Below, in pieces: positions 20,289 to 29,857 of a stretch of DNA of 64,000 nt; the stretch's first letter is position 1, and every line of letters starts with the position of its first letter. The DNA lies in contig NZ_NDFH01000002.1 of assembly GCF_002239585.1 (NCBI RefSeq), positions 206,615-270,614 on the forward strand, in the 5' to 3' direction. Source of the stretch: Psychromonas sp. CD1. Its GTDB lineage: Bacteria > Pseudomonadota > Gammaproteobacteria > Enterobacterales > Psychromonadaceae. The position numbers and the translations under genes are program-made. The notes beneath the pieces are model-generated. The model searched no databases, was not told the origin of the DNA, and saw nothing but the letters and a program-made list of their open reading frames with translations.

Positions 20289-20809
20289 ATGACACAAAAT
20301 GTTGAAAAATCGGGAATTCGCTGGTTATGGCTAACCATGCTTATCTTGTTGTTAGATCAAGCGTCTAAATATTGGGTGGTCGAAGGATTTGAGTTGCATC
20401 AAAGTATCGAAGTATACTCCTTTTTTAATTTTACTTATGCACGAAACTATGGCGCCGCCTTTAGCTTTTTAGGCGATGCAGGTGGTGTTGGCAACGTTAT
20501 TTGTTTACGGCAATTGCTGTACTGGTTTCTGTTTTTTTAGTGTATTCATTACAAAAAAACAGTATAAAAAAACACCTTGAAAATATCGCTTTTTCATTGG
20601 TGCTGGCTGGCGCGTTAGGTAATCTTCTAGATCGTTTGATGTTTGGTTATGTCGTTGATTTTTTAGATTTTAATTTAGGTTTTTATCGCTGGCCAACCTT
20701 TAATATTGCAGATATTTCTATTTTTATAGGCGCTGCTTTATTGATTTTAGAGAGTGTCCTACATGTCGCTAGAGAGGAAAATAAAGATGAACATAATAAA
20801 AGAAAATAG
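20289..20809 (+). pseudogene. lspA: Lipoprotein signal peptidase, frameshifted
   Basis: LspA cleaves the signal peptide of prolipoproteins after diacylglyceryl transfer. The first 66 codons read normally (LLLDQASKYWV, FNFTYARNYGAAFSFLGDAGG). At 20487-20488 two extra bases (GT) break the frame; the protein continues in another frame as WQRYLFTAIAVLVSVFLVYS to the end at 20809. The catalytic aspartates are present in the second part (GNLLDR and NIADISIF). Four membrane helices are expected and visible across the two parts. The end overlaps the fkpB start. The gene is essential in Gram-negative bacteria, so a sequence error or a second copy must be considered. Confidence 0.85.
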
Positions 20810-21221
20810 CTCTGTCTTAATGCATTTTTCAATACGGTTGGCAGATGGATCAGCGGTTGATAGCAGTAAAGTTGCGAATAAACCGCATAAATTTATATTA
20901 GGTGATGGTAGTTTGAGTGCTAATTTTGAAGCCTCTTTATTGGGGTTAATCGAAGGTCAATCTAAAACGTTTACATTAGCACCGGAAGATGTTTTTGGTT
21001 TAGTAAATCCAGATAACATCCATCATCTAGAGCTTAGTCATTTCAATAAAGAAGCCCCTGCTGAAGTCGGAACTATTATTGCATTTACACAACCCGATGG
21101 TAGTGAATTACCCGGAATTATTCGAGAAGTTGTCGCGGAGAGTGTCACTGTTGACTTTAATCATCCCCTTGCAGGGCAAACGTTAACGTTTGATATTGAT
21201 GTTTTAGAAGTGTTAAATTAG
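20787..21221 (+). CDS. fkpB: FKBP-type peptidyl-prolyl isomerase FkpB (SlpA)
   Basis: FkpB is a cytosolic prolyl isomerase and chaperone of the SlyD-like group, with an FKBP domain and an inserted IF domain. I take the ATG at 20787 as start (144 residues): it follows AGAGGAAA and gives MNIIKENSSVLMHFSIRLADG, which matches the family; an earlier in-frame ATG at 20754 would add 11 unlikely residues. DVFGLVNPDNIHHL is a typical IF-domain border. It overlaps the 3' end of lspA. The usual next gene, ispH, is absent here. Confidence 0.92.
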   Translation: MNIIKENSSVLMHFSIRLADGSAVDSSKVANKPHKFILGDGSLSANFEASLLGLIEGQSKTFTLAPEDVFGLVNPDNIHHLELSHFNKEAPAEVGTIIAFTQPDGSELPGIIREVVAESVTVDFNHPLAGQTLTFDIDVLEVLN

Positions 21222-21267
21222 GAGCTTTTTACGTATGATGCTTTCTATACAATATTTTATAACATAG

Positions 21268-21627
<360 letters not shown>

Positions 21628-21660
21628 TTTGATGTATTCTTTATTCTTGATGAATGTGAT

Positions 21661-21696
21661 AAAAAGCCGATGTTATCTCGTGAACCTCGGCTTTTT
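21661..21696 (+). terminator. Terminator after glnB
   Basis: A 10-bp stem AAAAAGCCGA/TCGGCTTTTT (21661-21670 with 21687-21696) with a 16-nt loop lies 34 bases after the glnB stop, between glnB and convergent bamD. Confidence 0.8.
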
Positions 21697-21748
21697 ATAT
21701 TGGGCCTGAAAAGATATAATAAGAAGTATATCTTCGTTATATTATCTC

Positions 21749-22510
21749 TTATTTAAGAAGGCGATTTTTGGGATAATTCATTTTTAAAATGGCCAGTGCA
21801 TTTTCTTTTGGCACGATTAAATCAAGTTTGTCATAGCATGTTATCATAAGCGTTAATGCATCTTCTACGGCAGAGCTATCCGGGTAATTGTTTAAAATTA
21901 TTTTAGCACGGTTAATACTAGCAATGTAAGCTTCTCGTTTAAAATACCATTGTGCGATACTGAGTTCGTAACGTGCTAAACGAGACTTAATAGATACCAG
22001 TCTTTTGTGTGCATCAAGCGCATATTGGCTTTTTGGGTAGAAGGTAATGACGTAAGAAAAATCTTTAAATGCTTGCAATGCAAGGCTAGGATCTCGCTCA
22101 AAACGGTCAATATTAAAGAGGCTCTGAAAAAATTGTTGATCAGCTCCTATCTCTGTAAGGCCACGCATGTAGTATAAATAATCAAGATCTGGATGAGTAG
22201 GGTTTAAACGTATAAAACGGTCGATATTAGCAAGGGCTAAGGCGCTTTCATCACGTTTATAATAGGTGTAAATAAGATCTAATTGAACTTGATCTGAATA
22301 GGGTCCAAAAGGATAGCGACTATCTAAAGCTTCTAGTATTTCACTCGCTTTTTCATAATTTGCCGTTTGTAATTGAGTTTGAGCATCTTGGTATAAAAGA
22401 CTGGGTGCTTTATCTTCTACCTGTGGCTTCTCTGTTTTCGATGAAGAGCAGCTACTGATAAATAAAACAATCAATACGGAAGTGCTTATTAGTCTGAGGA
22501 TCTTTTTCAT
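21749..22510 (-). CDS. bamD: Outer membrane assembly lipoprotein BamD
   Basis: BamD is the essential lipoprotein of the BAM complex that inserts beta-barrel proteins. The 253 residues begin with a lipoprotein signal peptide and a lipobox ending at C21 (LFISSC). TPR-like helical repeats follow, with motifs such as LLYQDAQTQLQTANYEKA and ESLDSRYPFGPYSDQ-like LDSRYPFGPYSDQVQ. It is divergent from rluD, the conserved order yfiO/rluD/yfiH/clpB, all of which are present here. Confidence 0.96.
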   Translation of the reverse strand: MKKILRLISTSVLIVLFISSCSSSKTEKPQVEDKAPSLLYQDAQTQLQTANYEKASEILEALDSRYPFGPYSDQVQLDLIYTYYKRDESALALANIDRFIRLNPTHPDLDYLYYMRGLTEIGADQQFFQSLFNIDRFERDPSLALQAFKDFSYVITFYPKSQYALDAHKRLVSIKSRLARYELSIAQWYFKREAYIASINRAKIILNNYPDSSAVEDALTLMITCYDKLDLIVPKENALAILKMNYPKNRLLK

Positions 22511-22681
22511 AAGTGTTATAATACCTATAACTGAATTAATAATACGAAGTAAAACGCACAGTATCTTCGATCAACTTGCAAAAGAAAAGTTAAAAAAGAG
22601 AAAAGTGTCAAGATCTTCGATTAAATCGTATAAATAAAATTATTGACGCAATATGCGCAGAGAAAGAGAAGAGAATAAAAT

Positions 22682-23650
22682 ATGAGTCAACCGTTACATT
22701 TAACTGCAGAAGTGACCGTTCAGCAACTGGGATTTCGTTTAGATAAAGCACTGGCTGCATTATTTCCCGATTATTCTCGTACGCGTATTAAAGAATGGAT
22801 TTTAGATGATCTTGTTAAAATTGATGATGTAATAATTAATCGTCCTCGCGAAAAAGTATACACAGGGCAACAAGTTGAAGTGAACGCCACGTTAGAAGAC
22901 GAAGTTATTTTTCAAGCGCAAAATATCCCATTGAACATTGTTTTTGAAGATGAGCATATTTTGGTTATCAATAAACCTGCGGGTTTAGTGGTCCATCCTG
23001 GCGCCGGTAATCCTGATGGGACTATTTTAAATGCTTTATTATATCATTTTCCAGAGATTGTCGAAGTGCCACGAGCTGGGATAGTGCATCGCCTTGATAA
23101 AGATACTACCGGTTTAATGATTATCGCTAAAACGGTACCCGCTCAAACACATTTAGTGACAAGTCTACAAGCGCGTGAAATTACACGTGAATATGATGCT
23201 ATTGCGATGGGTTGCTTTACGGCAGGAGGACGTGTTGAAGCGCCGATTGGTAGAGATAAAGCAAATCGCGTAAAAATGGCGGTTGCAACGGTCGGAGGAA
23301 AGCATGCCGTCACACATTACCGAGTGGCTGAAAAATATCGTGCACATACGCGTTTACGCTTACGTTTAGAAACTGGGCGTACGCATCAAATTCGTGTTCA
23401 TATGGCACACATTGGGCATGTATTAGCAGGAGATCCCGTTTATGGCGGACGTCCTCGCCCACCCAAAGGTGCTAGTGAAATGCTAACAACAACATTACGT
23501 AATTTCAAGCGTCAAGCTTTGCATGCAACTATGTTACGTTTAGAGCATCCTATTACGGGTGAGATAATGGAGTGGCATGCGCCAGTACCTGAAGATATGC
23601 AGAAATTATCCGCGGTGCTACGAGCGGATGCTATTTTTTATGAGCAGTAA
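22682..23650 (+). CDS. rluD: 23S rRNA pseudouridine(1911/1915/1917) synthase
   Basis: RluD makes pseudouridines in helix 69 of 23S rRNA. The 322-residue product has an N-terminal S4 RNA-binding domain (FRLDKALAALFPDYSRTRIK) and the catalytic HRLDKDTTGL motif near residues 139-148. It is divergent from bamD and followed by pgeF and clpB, as in E. coli. The start codon follows AGAGAAGAG at a suitable distance. Confidence 0.97.
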   Translation: MSQPLHLTAEVTVQQLGFRLDKALAALFPDYSRTRIKEWILDDLVKIDDVIINRPREKVYTGQQVEVNATLEDEVIFQAQNIPLNIVFEDEHILVINKPAGLVVHPGAGNPDGTILNALLYHFPEIVEVPRAGIVHRLDKDTTGLMIIAKTVPAQTHLVTSLQAREITREYDAIAMGCFTAGGRVEAPIGRDKANRVKMAVATVGGKHAVTHYRVAEKYRAHTRLRLRLETGRTHQIRVHMAHIGHVLAGDPVYGGRPRPPKGASEMLTTTLRNFKRQALHATMLRLEHPITGEIMEWHAPVPEDMQKLSAVLRADAIFYEQ

Positions 23651-23691
23651 AATGTTGTAAGTATTACCTCTAGATGGTGCTAAGGAGTCGG

Positions 23692-24453
23692 ATGTTAACG
23701 TTAATCGAACCAAACTGGTCGGCTCCTAAGCATATAAAATGCTACTCAAGCACACGAATAGGTGGGGTTAGTAGTGGTGTTTACCAAGGTTTAAATTTAG
23801 GTCTACATGTCAATGATAAGCCTAATTTGGTTTTGCAAAATCGTAAAAAGTTACAACAACATTTATCTTTGGACTCACCTTTTTATTGGTTAAATCAAAC
23901 ACACAGTACTACGTTATTAAACTTAGATGGACATAACAATACATATGCAACCGAAGCGGATGCTGTCTGGACAGTTTTAAACCAACAAGTATGTGTCGTT
24001 ATGACTGCAGATTGTTTACCTATTTTGTTGACAGATAAAGTGGGATCTTTTGTTTGCGCCATTCATGCCGGTTGGCGAGGTTTATGTCATGGTATTATTG
24101 AGCAATCTATAGAGCATATTTGTGCACAACGACAGATAAGCAGTCGCGATCTTTTAGTTTGGCTCGGTCCTTGTATTGGCCCTGATGCATTTCAGGTTGG
24201 TCCGGAAGTTCGTGCTGAGTTTATACGTCATCATGCTCAAGCAGAATTCGCTTTTTATGCTCAAAATGAAGCTTACCTTGCTGATTTACATGCCCTAGCA
24301 CGCTTACGTTTACAAGTTTTGAATGTGGCAGAAATCAGTGCGTGCAAATCTTGTACCTTTAGTGAACCTCAACTTTTTTATTCATATCGTCGTGATGGCC
24401 AATGTGGACGAATGGCGACACTTATCTATATTGATGAAACGTGTAGAGTATAA
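23692..24453 (+). CDS. pgeF: Purine nucleoside phosphorylase/peptidoglycan editing factor YfiH
   Basis: YfiH/PgeF belongs to the DUF152/LACC1 family, described as a copper/zinc enzyme acting on purine nucleosides and linked to cytosolic peptidoglycan precursor editing. I choose the ATG at 23692, with TAAGGAG just before it (253 residues); an upstream in-frame start at 23674 is unlikely. Metal-site segments are visible: VVMTADCLPILL, CAIHAGWRGL and WLGPCIGPDAFQVG. It lies 41 bases after rluD and is probably co-transcribed. Confidence 0.92.
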   Translation: MLTLIEPNWSAPKHIKCYSSTRIGGVSSGVYQGLNLGLHVNDKPNLVLQNRKKLQQHLSLDSPFYWLNQTHSTTLLNLDGHNNTYATEADAVWTVLNQQVCVVMTADCLPILLTDKVGSFVCAIHAGWRGLCHGIIEQSIEHICAQRQISSRDLLVWLGPCIGPDAFQVGPEVRAEFIRHHAQAEFAFYAQNEAYLADLHALARLRLQVLNVAEISACKSCTFSEPQLFYSYRRDGQCGRMATLIYIDETCRV

Positions 24454-24579
24454 TCTCATTTTTATATTTGAAGTACTTATCGTTTAGTAAAAAAATATCA
24501 CTCTGCCTCTAAAACTTTTCTTTTAAACCTTGAATTAAAGACAACATGATAGCATCTTAGTAATACACAGGAGGCTATT

Positions 24580-27150
24580 ATGCGCTTAGATAAACTTACC
24601 AGTAAATTTCAATTAGCTATCTCAGAAGCCCAATCTTTAGCATTAGGGCATGATCATCAATATATTGATGGCATTCATCTCATGCGTGCATTATTAGATC
24701 AAGAAGGGGGGGCTATTCGTCAAATTTTAGCAGATTTAGAAGTTAATATTAATATTTTTAGATCTCGTCTTTCTAGCGCATTAGAGAATATTACACGCAT
24801 TGTAGATAGTGGTGGGGATATTCAGCTATCTGCGGAACTGGGTATCTTATTTAATCTTTGTGATAAATATGCACAAAAAAACAAAGAAAAACTTATTTCC
24901 TCTGAATTTTTCTTATTGGCGGCTTGTGACGATAAGGGGGTGCTCGGTGATATTTTAAAACAGCTTGGTATCGAAAAAGATAAAGTGCATCAGTCGATGA
25001 AAAGAATGCGAACGGAACAAAATAAAGAAGGCAATGACCAAGATAAAGCACTCGCAAAATTTACTATTGATCTTACAGAGCTGGCGGAATTAGGAAAATT
25101 GGATCCTGTTATAGGACGTGATGATGAAGTGCGTCGTATGATCCAAGTTTTACAGCGTCGTACGAAAAACAATCCTGTGATTATTGGAGAGCCTGGTGTA
25201 GGAAAAACCGCCTTAGTAGAGGGGCTTGCACAGCGTATTATTAATGGTGAAGTTCCAGAGGGGTTAAAAAACAAACGTGTTTTATCTTTAGATATGGGGG
25301 CTTTAATTGCGGGTGCTAAATATAGAGGTGAATTCGAAGAACGTTTAAAAGGGGTACTGTCTGAGTTGGCCAAAAAAGAAGGGCAAGTGATCCTTTTTAT
25401 TGATGAGCTACATACTATGGTAGGGGCAGGTAAAAGTGATGGTGCTATGGATGCAGGAAATATGTTAAAACCTGCATTGGCTCGCGGTGAGTTGCATTGC
25501 GTGGGCGCAACGACATTAGATGAATATCGAAAATATATTGAAAAAGATGCTGCACTTGAAAGACGTTTTCAAAAGATACAAGTTGATGAGCCAAATGTAA
25601 AAGATAGTATTGCTATTTTACGTGGACTTAAAGAACGCTATGAATTACATCATAAAGTAGAAATCACCGACCCTGCTATCGTGGCGGCAGTTACCTTATC
25701 GCATCGTTATATACCGGATAGGCGTTTACCGGATAAAGCGATTGATTTAATTGATGAGGCTGCTTCAAGTATTCGCTTGCAAATGGACTCTAAACCCGAA
25801 TGTTTAGATAAATTAGGACGGAAAATAATTCAGTTAACAGTAGAGAAAAAATCTCTTAAAGATGAAACTGATGATGCGAGTATGCAACGATTAAAAGATT
25901 TAGAAGCATCATTACGTCAAAAAGGAAAAAAATATAAAGAATTGAACGAAGTCTGGATAACTGAAAAAGCGGCACTTGCGGGTACCCAAAACATAAAAAA
26001 AGAGCTGGAACAAAGACGTTTAGATCTTGATGTCGCAACACGTACTAGCGATCTTACCCGAATGTCTGAATTACAATATGGACAGATACCGGCTCTTGAA
26101 AAAAAATTAGATTTGGCCACACAGGCTGATATGAGCGATATGACACTATTAAAACATTGTGTAACAGAAAAAGAGATAGCAGAAATATTAGCACATTGGA
26201 CAGGGATCCCGGTTAATAAGATGCTTCAAGGTGAGCGTGAAAGATTATTGGAAATGGAAAAACATTTGCATACTCGTGTTGTCGGACAAAATGAAGCGAT
26301 TAATGCGATTGCTAATGCCATAAGACGCAGTCGAGCAGGCTTAAGTGATCCTGATAAACCTATAGGTTCTTTTTTGTTTTTAGGGCCAACAGGTGTAGGT
26401 AAAACCGAATCATGCAAAGCATTAGCTCATTTCTTATTCGACAGTGAAGATAATATGGTGCGTATTGATATGTCGGAATTTATGGAAAAGCATTCTGTGG
26501 CAAGATTGGTCGGAGCACCTCCGGGGTATGTAGGTTATGAAGAGGGTGGATATTTAACCGAAGCTATACGGCGTAAACCTTATTCTGTGATTTTACTCGA
26601 TGAAATAGAAAAAGCACATCCCGATGTATTTAATATTTTATTACAAGTCCTCGATGATGGTCGCCTAACGGATGGACAAGGAAGGACAGTCGATTTTAGG
26701 AATGCGGTCATAATTATGACTTCGAATATAGGTTCCGATATTATTCAAAATTCATTTGAAAAATCCAGTTATGATGAGATTAAACAACGTTTGTTAGGTC
26801 TTTTACGTGATCAATTTAAACCTGAATTTTTAAATCGAATTGATGAAATTGTGGTCTTTCATCCATTAGGACATAAGCACCTTAAATTGATTGCCACTAT
26901 TCAATTAAACAAATTGAAAACACGTCTTAAAGCGCGGAATTACTTTTTATCCTTTAGTGATGCGAGTGTCGACTTTATGGTAGAGGCTGGTTATGATCCG
27001 GTTTACGGGGCTCGCCCTTTAAAACGTGCAATACAGCAATTATTAGAGGATCCCTTAGCGCATAAAATACTCTCCGAAACATTAAAAGAAGGGCAAAATA
27101 TAAATGTAGATGTGCTTGATGGTGTACTTGTTTTTAATCAATCAAGTTAG
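24580..27150 (+). CDS. clpB: ATP-dependent disaggregase ClpB
   Basis: ClpB threads aggregated proteins through a hexameric AAA+ ring, together with DnaK. The 856 residues contain an N-terminal Clp repeat domain, AAA-1 with Walker A GEPGVGKT (about residue 206), a coiled-coil middle domain (about 400-520) and AAA-2 with Walker A GPTGVGKT (about 605). The ClpP-binding IGF loop is missing, as expected for ClpB. AGGAGG precedes the ATG. It follows pgeF by 126 bases; no good heat-shock promoter was found. Confidence 0.98.
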   Translation: MRLDKLTSKFQLAISEAQSLALGHDHQYIDGIHLMRALLDQEGGAIRQILADLEVNINIFRSRLSSALENITRIVDSGGDIQLSAELGILFNLCDKYAQKNKEKLISSEFFLLAACDDKGVLGDILKQLGIEKDKVHQSMKRMRTEQNKEGNDQDKALAKFTIDLTELAELGKLDPVIGRDDEVRRMIQVLQRRTKNNPVIIGEPGVGKTALVEGLAQRIINGEVPEGLKNKRVLSLDMGALIAGAKYRGEFEERLKGVLSELAKKEGQVILFIDELHTMVGAGKSDGAMDAGNMLKPALARGELHCVGATTLDEYRKYIEKDAALERRFQKIQVDEPNVKDSIAILRGLKERYELHHKVEITDPAIVAAVTLSHRYIPDRRLPDKAIDLIDEAASSIRLQMDSKPECLDKLGRKIIQLTVEKKSLKDETDDASMQRLKDLEASLRQKGKKYKELNEVWITEKAALAGTQNIKKELEQRRLDLDVATRTSDLTRMSELQYGQIPALEKKLDLATQADMSDMTLLKHCVTEKEIAEILAHWTGIPVNKMLQGERERLLEMEKHLHTRVVGQNEAINAIANAIRRSRAGLSDPDKPIGSFLFLGPTGVGKTESCKALAHFLFDSEDNMVRIDMSEFMEKHSVARLVGAPPGYVGYEEGGYLTEAIRRKPYSVILLDEIEKAHPDVFNILLQVLDDGRLTDGQGRTVDFRNAVIIMTSNIGSDIIQNSFEKSSYDEIKQRLLGLLRDQFKPEFLNRIDEIVVFHPLGHKHLKLIATIQLNKLKTRLKARNYFLSFSDASVDFMVEAGYDPVYGARPLKRAIQQLLEDPLAHKILSETLKEGQNINVDVLDGVLVFNQSS

Positions 27151-27207
27151 GCTGATGTGGTTGTAGAAACGAGAAAAGTAAATGTTTTATTGGTGCTTAT
27201 GCATAAT

Positions 27208-27231
27208 AAAAAAGGGTGTTAACCCTTTTTT
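27208..27231. terminator. Bidirectional terminator between clpB and the ABC-F gene
   Basis: A 10-bp stem (27208-27217 with 27222-27231) with AAAAAAGGGT/ACCCTTTTTT arms and a GTTA loop ends both convergent genes. Confidence 0.88.
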
Positions 27232-27249
27232 ATTTCAGAGAAGAAGAGT

Positions 27250-28842
27250 TTAAATTTCTACACCCTGACTTGTTAAATACTCTGCATAAGTGCCGTGGAA
27301 GTCTATGACTTCATTTTCTTTTATCTCAATAATTCGTGTCGCAATAGATGATACAAATTCGCGATCATGACTGACGAAAATTAATGTGCCATCATAGTTC
27401 TCAAGTGCTAAATTAAGAGACTCAATAGATTCCATATCCAAGTGATTCGTTGGTTCATCCATCAGTAAGATGTTGGACTTATCCATCATTAGTTTACCAA
27501 AGAGCATACGTCCTTGCTCGCCACCAGAAATGATTTTAACGGATTTTCCAATATCATTTGAGCCAAATAATAAGCGCCCTAATGTGCCACGGACGAATTG
27601 TTCATCATCACCTGGTTGCATCCATTGAGCCATCCATTGCATAAGCGTTTGATCTTTTTCAAAGGCATACGAATGATCTTGTGCGTAGTAGCCTAAGTTG
27701 GCATTTTCAGACCATTTAAATGAGCCTGAGTCCACATCGACGAGACCCATTAATGTGCGTAGTAACGTAGTTTTTCCGACACCATTTTGGCCAATAATTG
27801 CAACGCGTTCGCCCACTTCAATCATTAAACTTAAATTTTGAAATAATGGTTTATCAAAGCTTTTACTGACATTCACCATTTCCAGCGCATTACGGAACAA
27901 TTTTTTATCTTGTTTGAATATAATATACGGATTCACTCGGCTAGATGCTTTGACTTCTTCGAGTTGGATTTTATCCATCTGTTTTGCACGAGATGTTGCC
28001 TGTTTTGCTTTAGATGCATTTGCTGAGAAGCGACTTACAAAATCTTGCAATTCAGAAAGTTGTGCTTTTTTCTTGGCATTTTGTGATAGTAAGCGTTCAC
28101 GGGCGGCGGTTGCCGCTGTCATATATTCATCATAGTTACCAGAATACAAGCGTAATTCACCGTAATCGATATCGGCCATATGTGTACAGACAGAATTTAA
28201 GAAATGGCGATCATGAGAAATAATTACCATTGTACATTGACGTGCATTTAATTCAGCTTCAAGCCAGCGAATTGTGTCAATATCCAAGTTATTGGTTGGT
28301 TCATCAAGTAACATAATATCTGGATTTGAAAATAGGACTTGGGCAAGTAGTACTCGTAGTTTCCAGCCGGGAGCGACTTCTGACATTAAACCATAATGTA
28401 ATTCAAGGGGAATACCTACACTGAGTAATATTTCTCCTGCGCGAGAATCTGCAGTATAACCATCCATTTCTGCAAATTCAGTTTCAAGTTCGGCAACTTT
28501 CATACCATCTTCTTCGCTCATTTCAGGCAGTGAATAGATACGATTACGCTCATTCATTACTGTCCACATTTCTTTATGGCCCATAAGAACGGTATCAATA
28601 ACGTTAAACTTTTCAAAAGCAAATTGATCTTGGTGTAATTTTGCAATACGTTCATTAGGATCTTTATTTATATTGCCTGCACTCGGCTCAAGATCACCGG
28701 TTAAGATCTTCATAAAAGTAGATTTACCACAGCCATTGGCGCCGATCAAACCGTAACGGTTACCCGTACCAAATTTAACTGAAATATTTTCAAAAAGTGG
28801 TTTTGCACCAAATTGCATGGTGATATTGTTTGTACTAAGCAA
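27250..28842 (-). CDS. ybiT: ABC-F family ATPase YbiT
   Basis: ABC-F proteins have two ABC ATPase cassettes without membrane domains and act on ribosomes at the E site. The 530-residue product closely resembles E. coli YbiT from the first residues ([17 protein letters not shown]). Walker A motifs are GANGCGKS (first) and GQNGVGKT (second); Walker B segments read [13 protein letters not shown] and [13 protein letters not shown]; the signature of the second domain is ISGGEQGR, while that of the first is degenerate ([11 protein letters not shown]). The linker between domains (about 240-320) is lysine-rich. It is monocistronic. Confidence 0.93.
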   Translation of the reverse strand: MLSTNNITMQFGAKPLFENISVKFGTGNRYGLIGANGCGKSTFMKILTGDLEPSAGNINKDPNERIAKLHQDQFAFEKFNVIDTVLMGHKEMWTVMNERNRIYSLPEMSEEDGMKVAELETEFAEMDGYTADSRAGEILLSVGIPLELHYGLMSEVAPGWKLRVLLAQVLFSNPDIMLLDEPTNNLDIDTIRWLEAELNARQCTMVIISHDRHFLNSVCTHMADIDYGELRLYSGNYDEYMTAATAARERLLSQNAKKKAQLSELQDFVSRFSANASKAKQATSRAKQMDKIQLEEVKASSRVNPYIIFKQDKKLFRNALEMVNVSKSFDKPLFQNLSLMIEVGERVAIIGQNGVGKTTLLRTLMGLVDVDSGSFKWSENANLGYYAQDHSYAFEKDQTLMQWMAQWMQPGDDEQFVRGTLGRLLFGSNDIGKSVKIISGGEQGRMLFGKLMMDKSNILLMDEPTNHLDMESIESLNLALENYDGTLIFVSHDREFVSSIATRIIEIKENEVIDFHGTYAEYLTSQGVEI

Positions 28843-29398
28843 GGCAATGTTCCTAAATTAAGCATGAATAAAAAGTGCTACTATTATACCTATGATACCT
28901 CAAGATGCAAAATCAGAGCGCATAATAAATGCTTATTTTATCCGCAGAAGTAAATAGTTAATGTCTATAGTCGGGCGTGTGGCTTAGTATTATATATCGT
29001 CGATGTTTTTTTATATAAAATATTTTTAATATTTACAACCTTGAGTCTGATGTCATAAGTCTTCATATAATATAACTACAAATATAATTCTATTTGTAAG
29101 TAATTGTCGCCGAGTTTCAAATTATTTTTATATTGTAGTTGCGTGATAATAACCTTGTCTGGTGGTATTTTTTAAATGTTGATGGTTTTTTGTAATGAGA
29201 AACCAACTTAAGTAAAAATAGACAAGACTTATATACGTTTGTTAGTGATATCGATAATGTTTTACATTATCTCTTAGTGGCGGTTAAAACCTGCTTTTGT
29301 ATTCATGATTTTTCTGCTGTATTAGCTGTAAAAACAGAGTGTAAAGATTAATTTTAGAGCGATCTTTCCTCCTATATTAGGAAATTAGTAAACCCATA
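28843..29398. other. Intergenic region upstream of ybiT and tsaE
   Basis: About 556 AT-rich bases between divergent ybiT and tsaE, with no open frame of note. Two inverted repeats are visible (AACTACAA near 29085 with TTGTAGTT near 29135, and GATAATGT/ACATTATC near 29252-29272) but neither has terminator features. nnrE, commonly fused in order before tsaE, is not found. Confidence 0.4.
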
Positions 29399-29857
29399 AT
29401 GGTTGATTTATATAAAGAAAATTTAATGAGCGCAGAGGATACTGTGCGGTTTGGTCGACGTTTGAGTGCTGCGTGTGATACTGCTATTTGTATTTATTTA
29501 CACGGTGATTTAGGCTCAGGTAAAACAACTTTGACCCGAGGTTTTATTCAAGGGTTAGGTCATAAAGGCCATGTTAAAAGCCCTACTTATACACTTGTTG
29601 AACCCTATGAGTTAGAGAACTGGACTGTTTATCATTTTGATTTATATCGGTTAGGTTCACCTGAAGAGTTAGAATTTATGGGTATCCGTGATTACTTTAC
29701 AGCGCAAAGTCATTGTCTTGTAGAATGGCCAGAACGAGGTGAAGGTGTTTTAACGCAAGCGGATATTGATTTAACATTACGTTATGTTGGCGAGTTACGT
29801 AGTATTGAATTACAAGCTAATACAGAAAATGGACAAAGAGTGTTACAAAAATTATGA
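29399..29857 (+). CDS. tsaE: tRNA threonylcarbamoyladenosine ATPase TsaE
   Basis: TsaE is the ATPase partner of TsaB-TsaD in making t6A37 in ANN-decoding tRNAs. The 152 residues have Walker A GDLGSGKTT (residues 36-44), the SPTYTLVEPY loop, and HFDLYRL and LVEWPERG segments typical of the family. The ATG at 29399 lacks a clear ribosome site; a second in-frame ATG at 29426 is possible. The stop overlaps the amiB start by four bases (ATGA). Confidence 0.95.
   Translation: MVDLYKENLMSAEDTVRFGRRLSAACDTAICIYLHGDLGSGKTTLTRGFIQGLGHKGHVKSPTYTLVEPYELENWTVYHFDLYRLGSPEELEFMGIRDYFTAQSHCLVEWPERGEGVLTQADIDLTLRYVGELRSIELQANTENGQRVLQKL

Noticed and set aside
24529..24550. CTTGAA upstream of clpB as a heat-shock (sigma-32) -35 box
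   Set aside because: The only CCCCAT-like match lies 7 bases away instead of 13-14, so the promoter cannot be supported.
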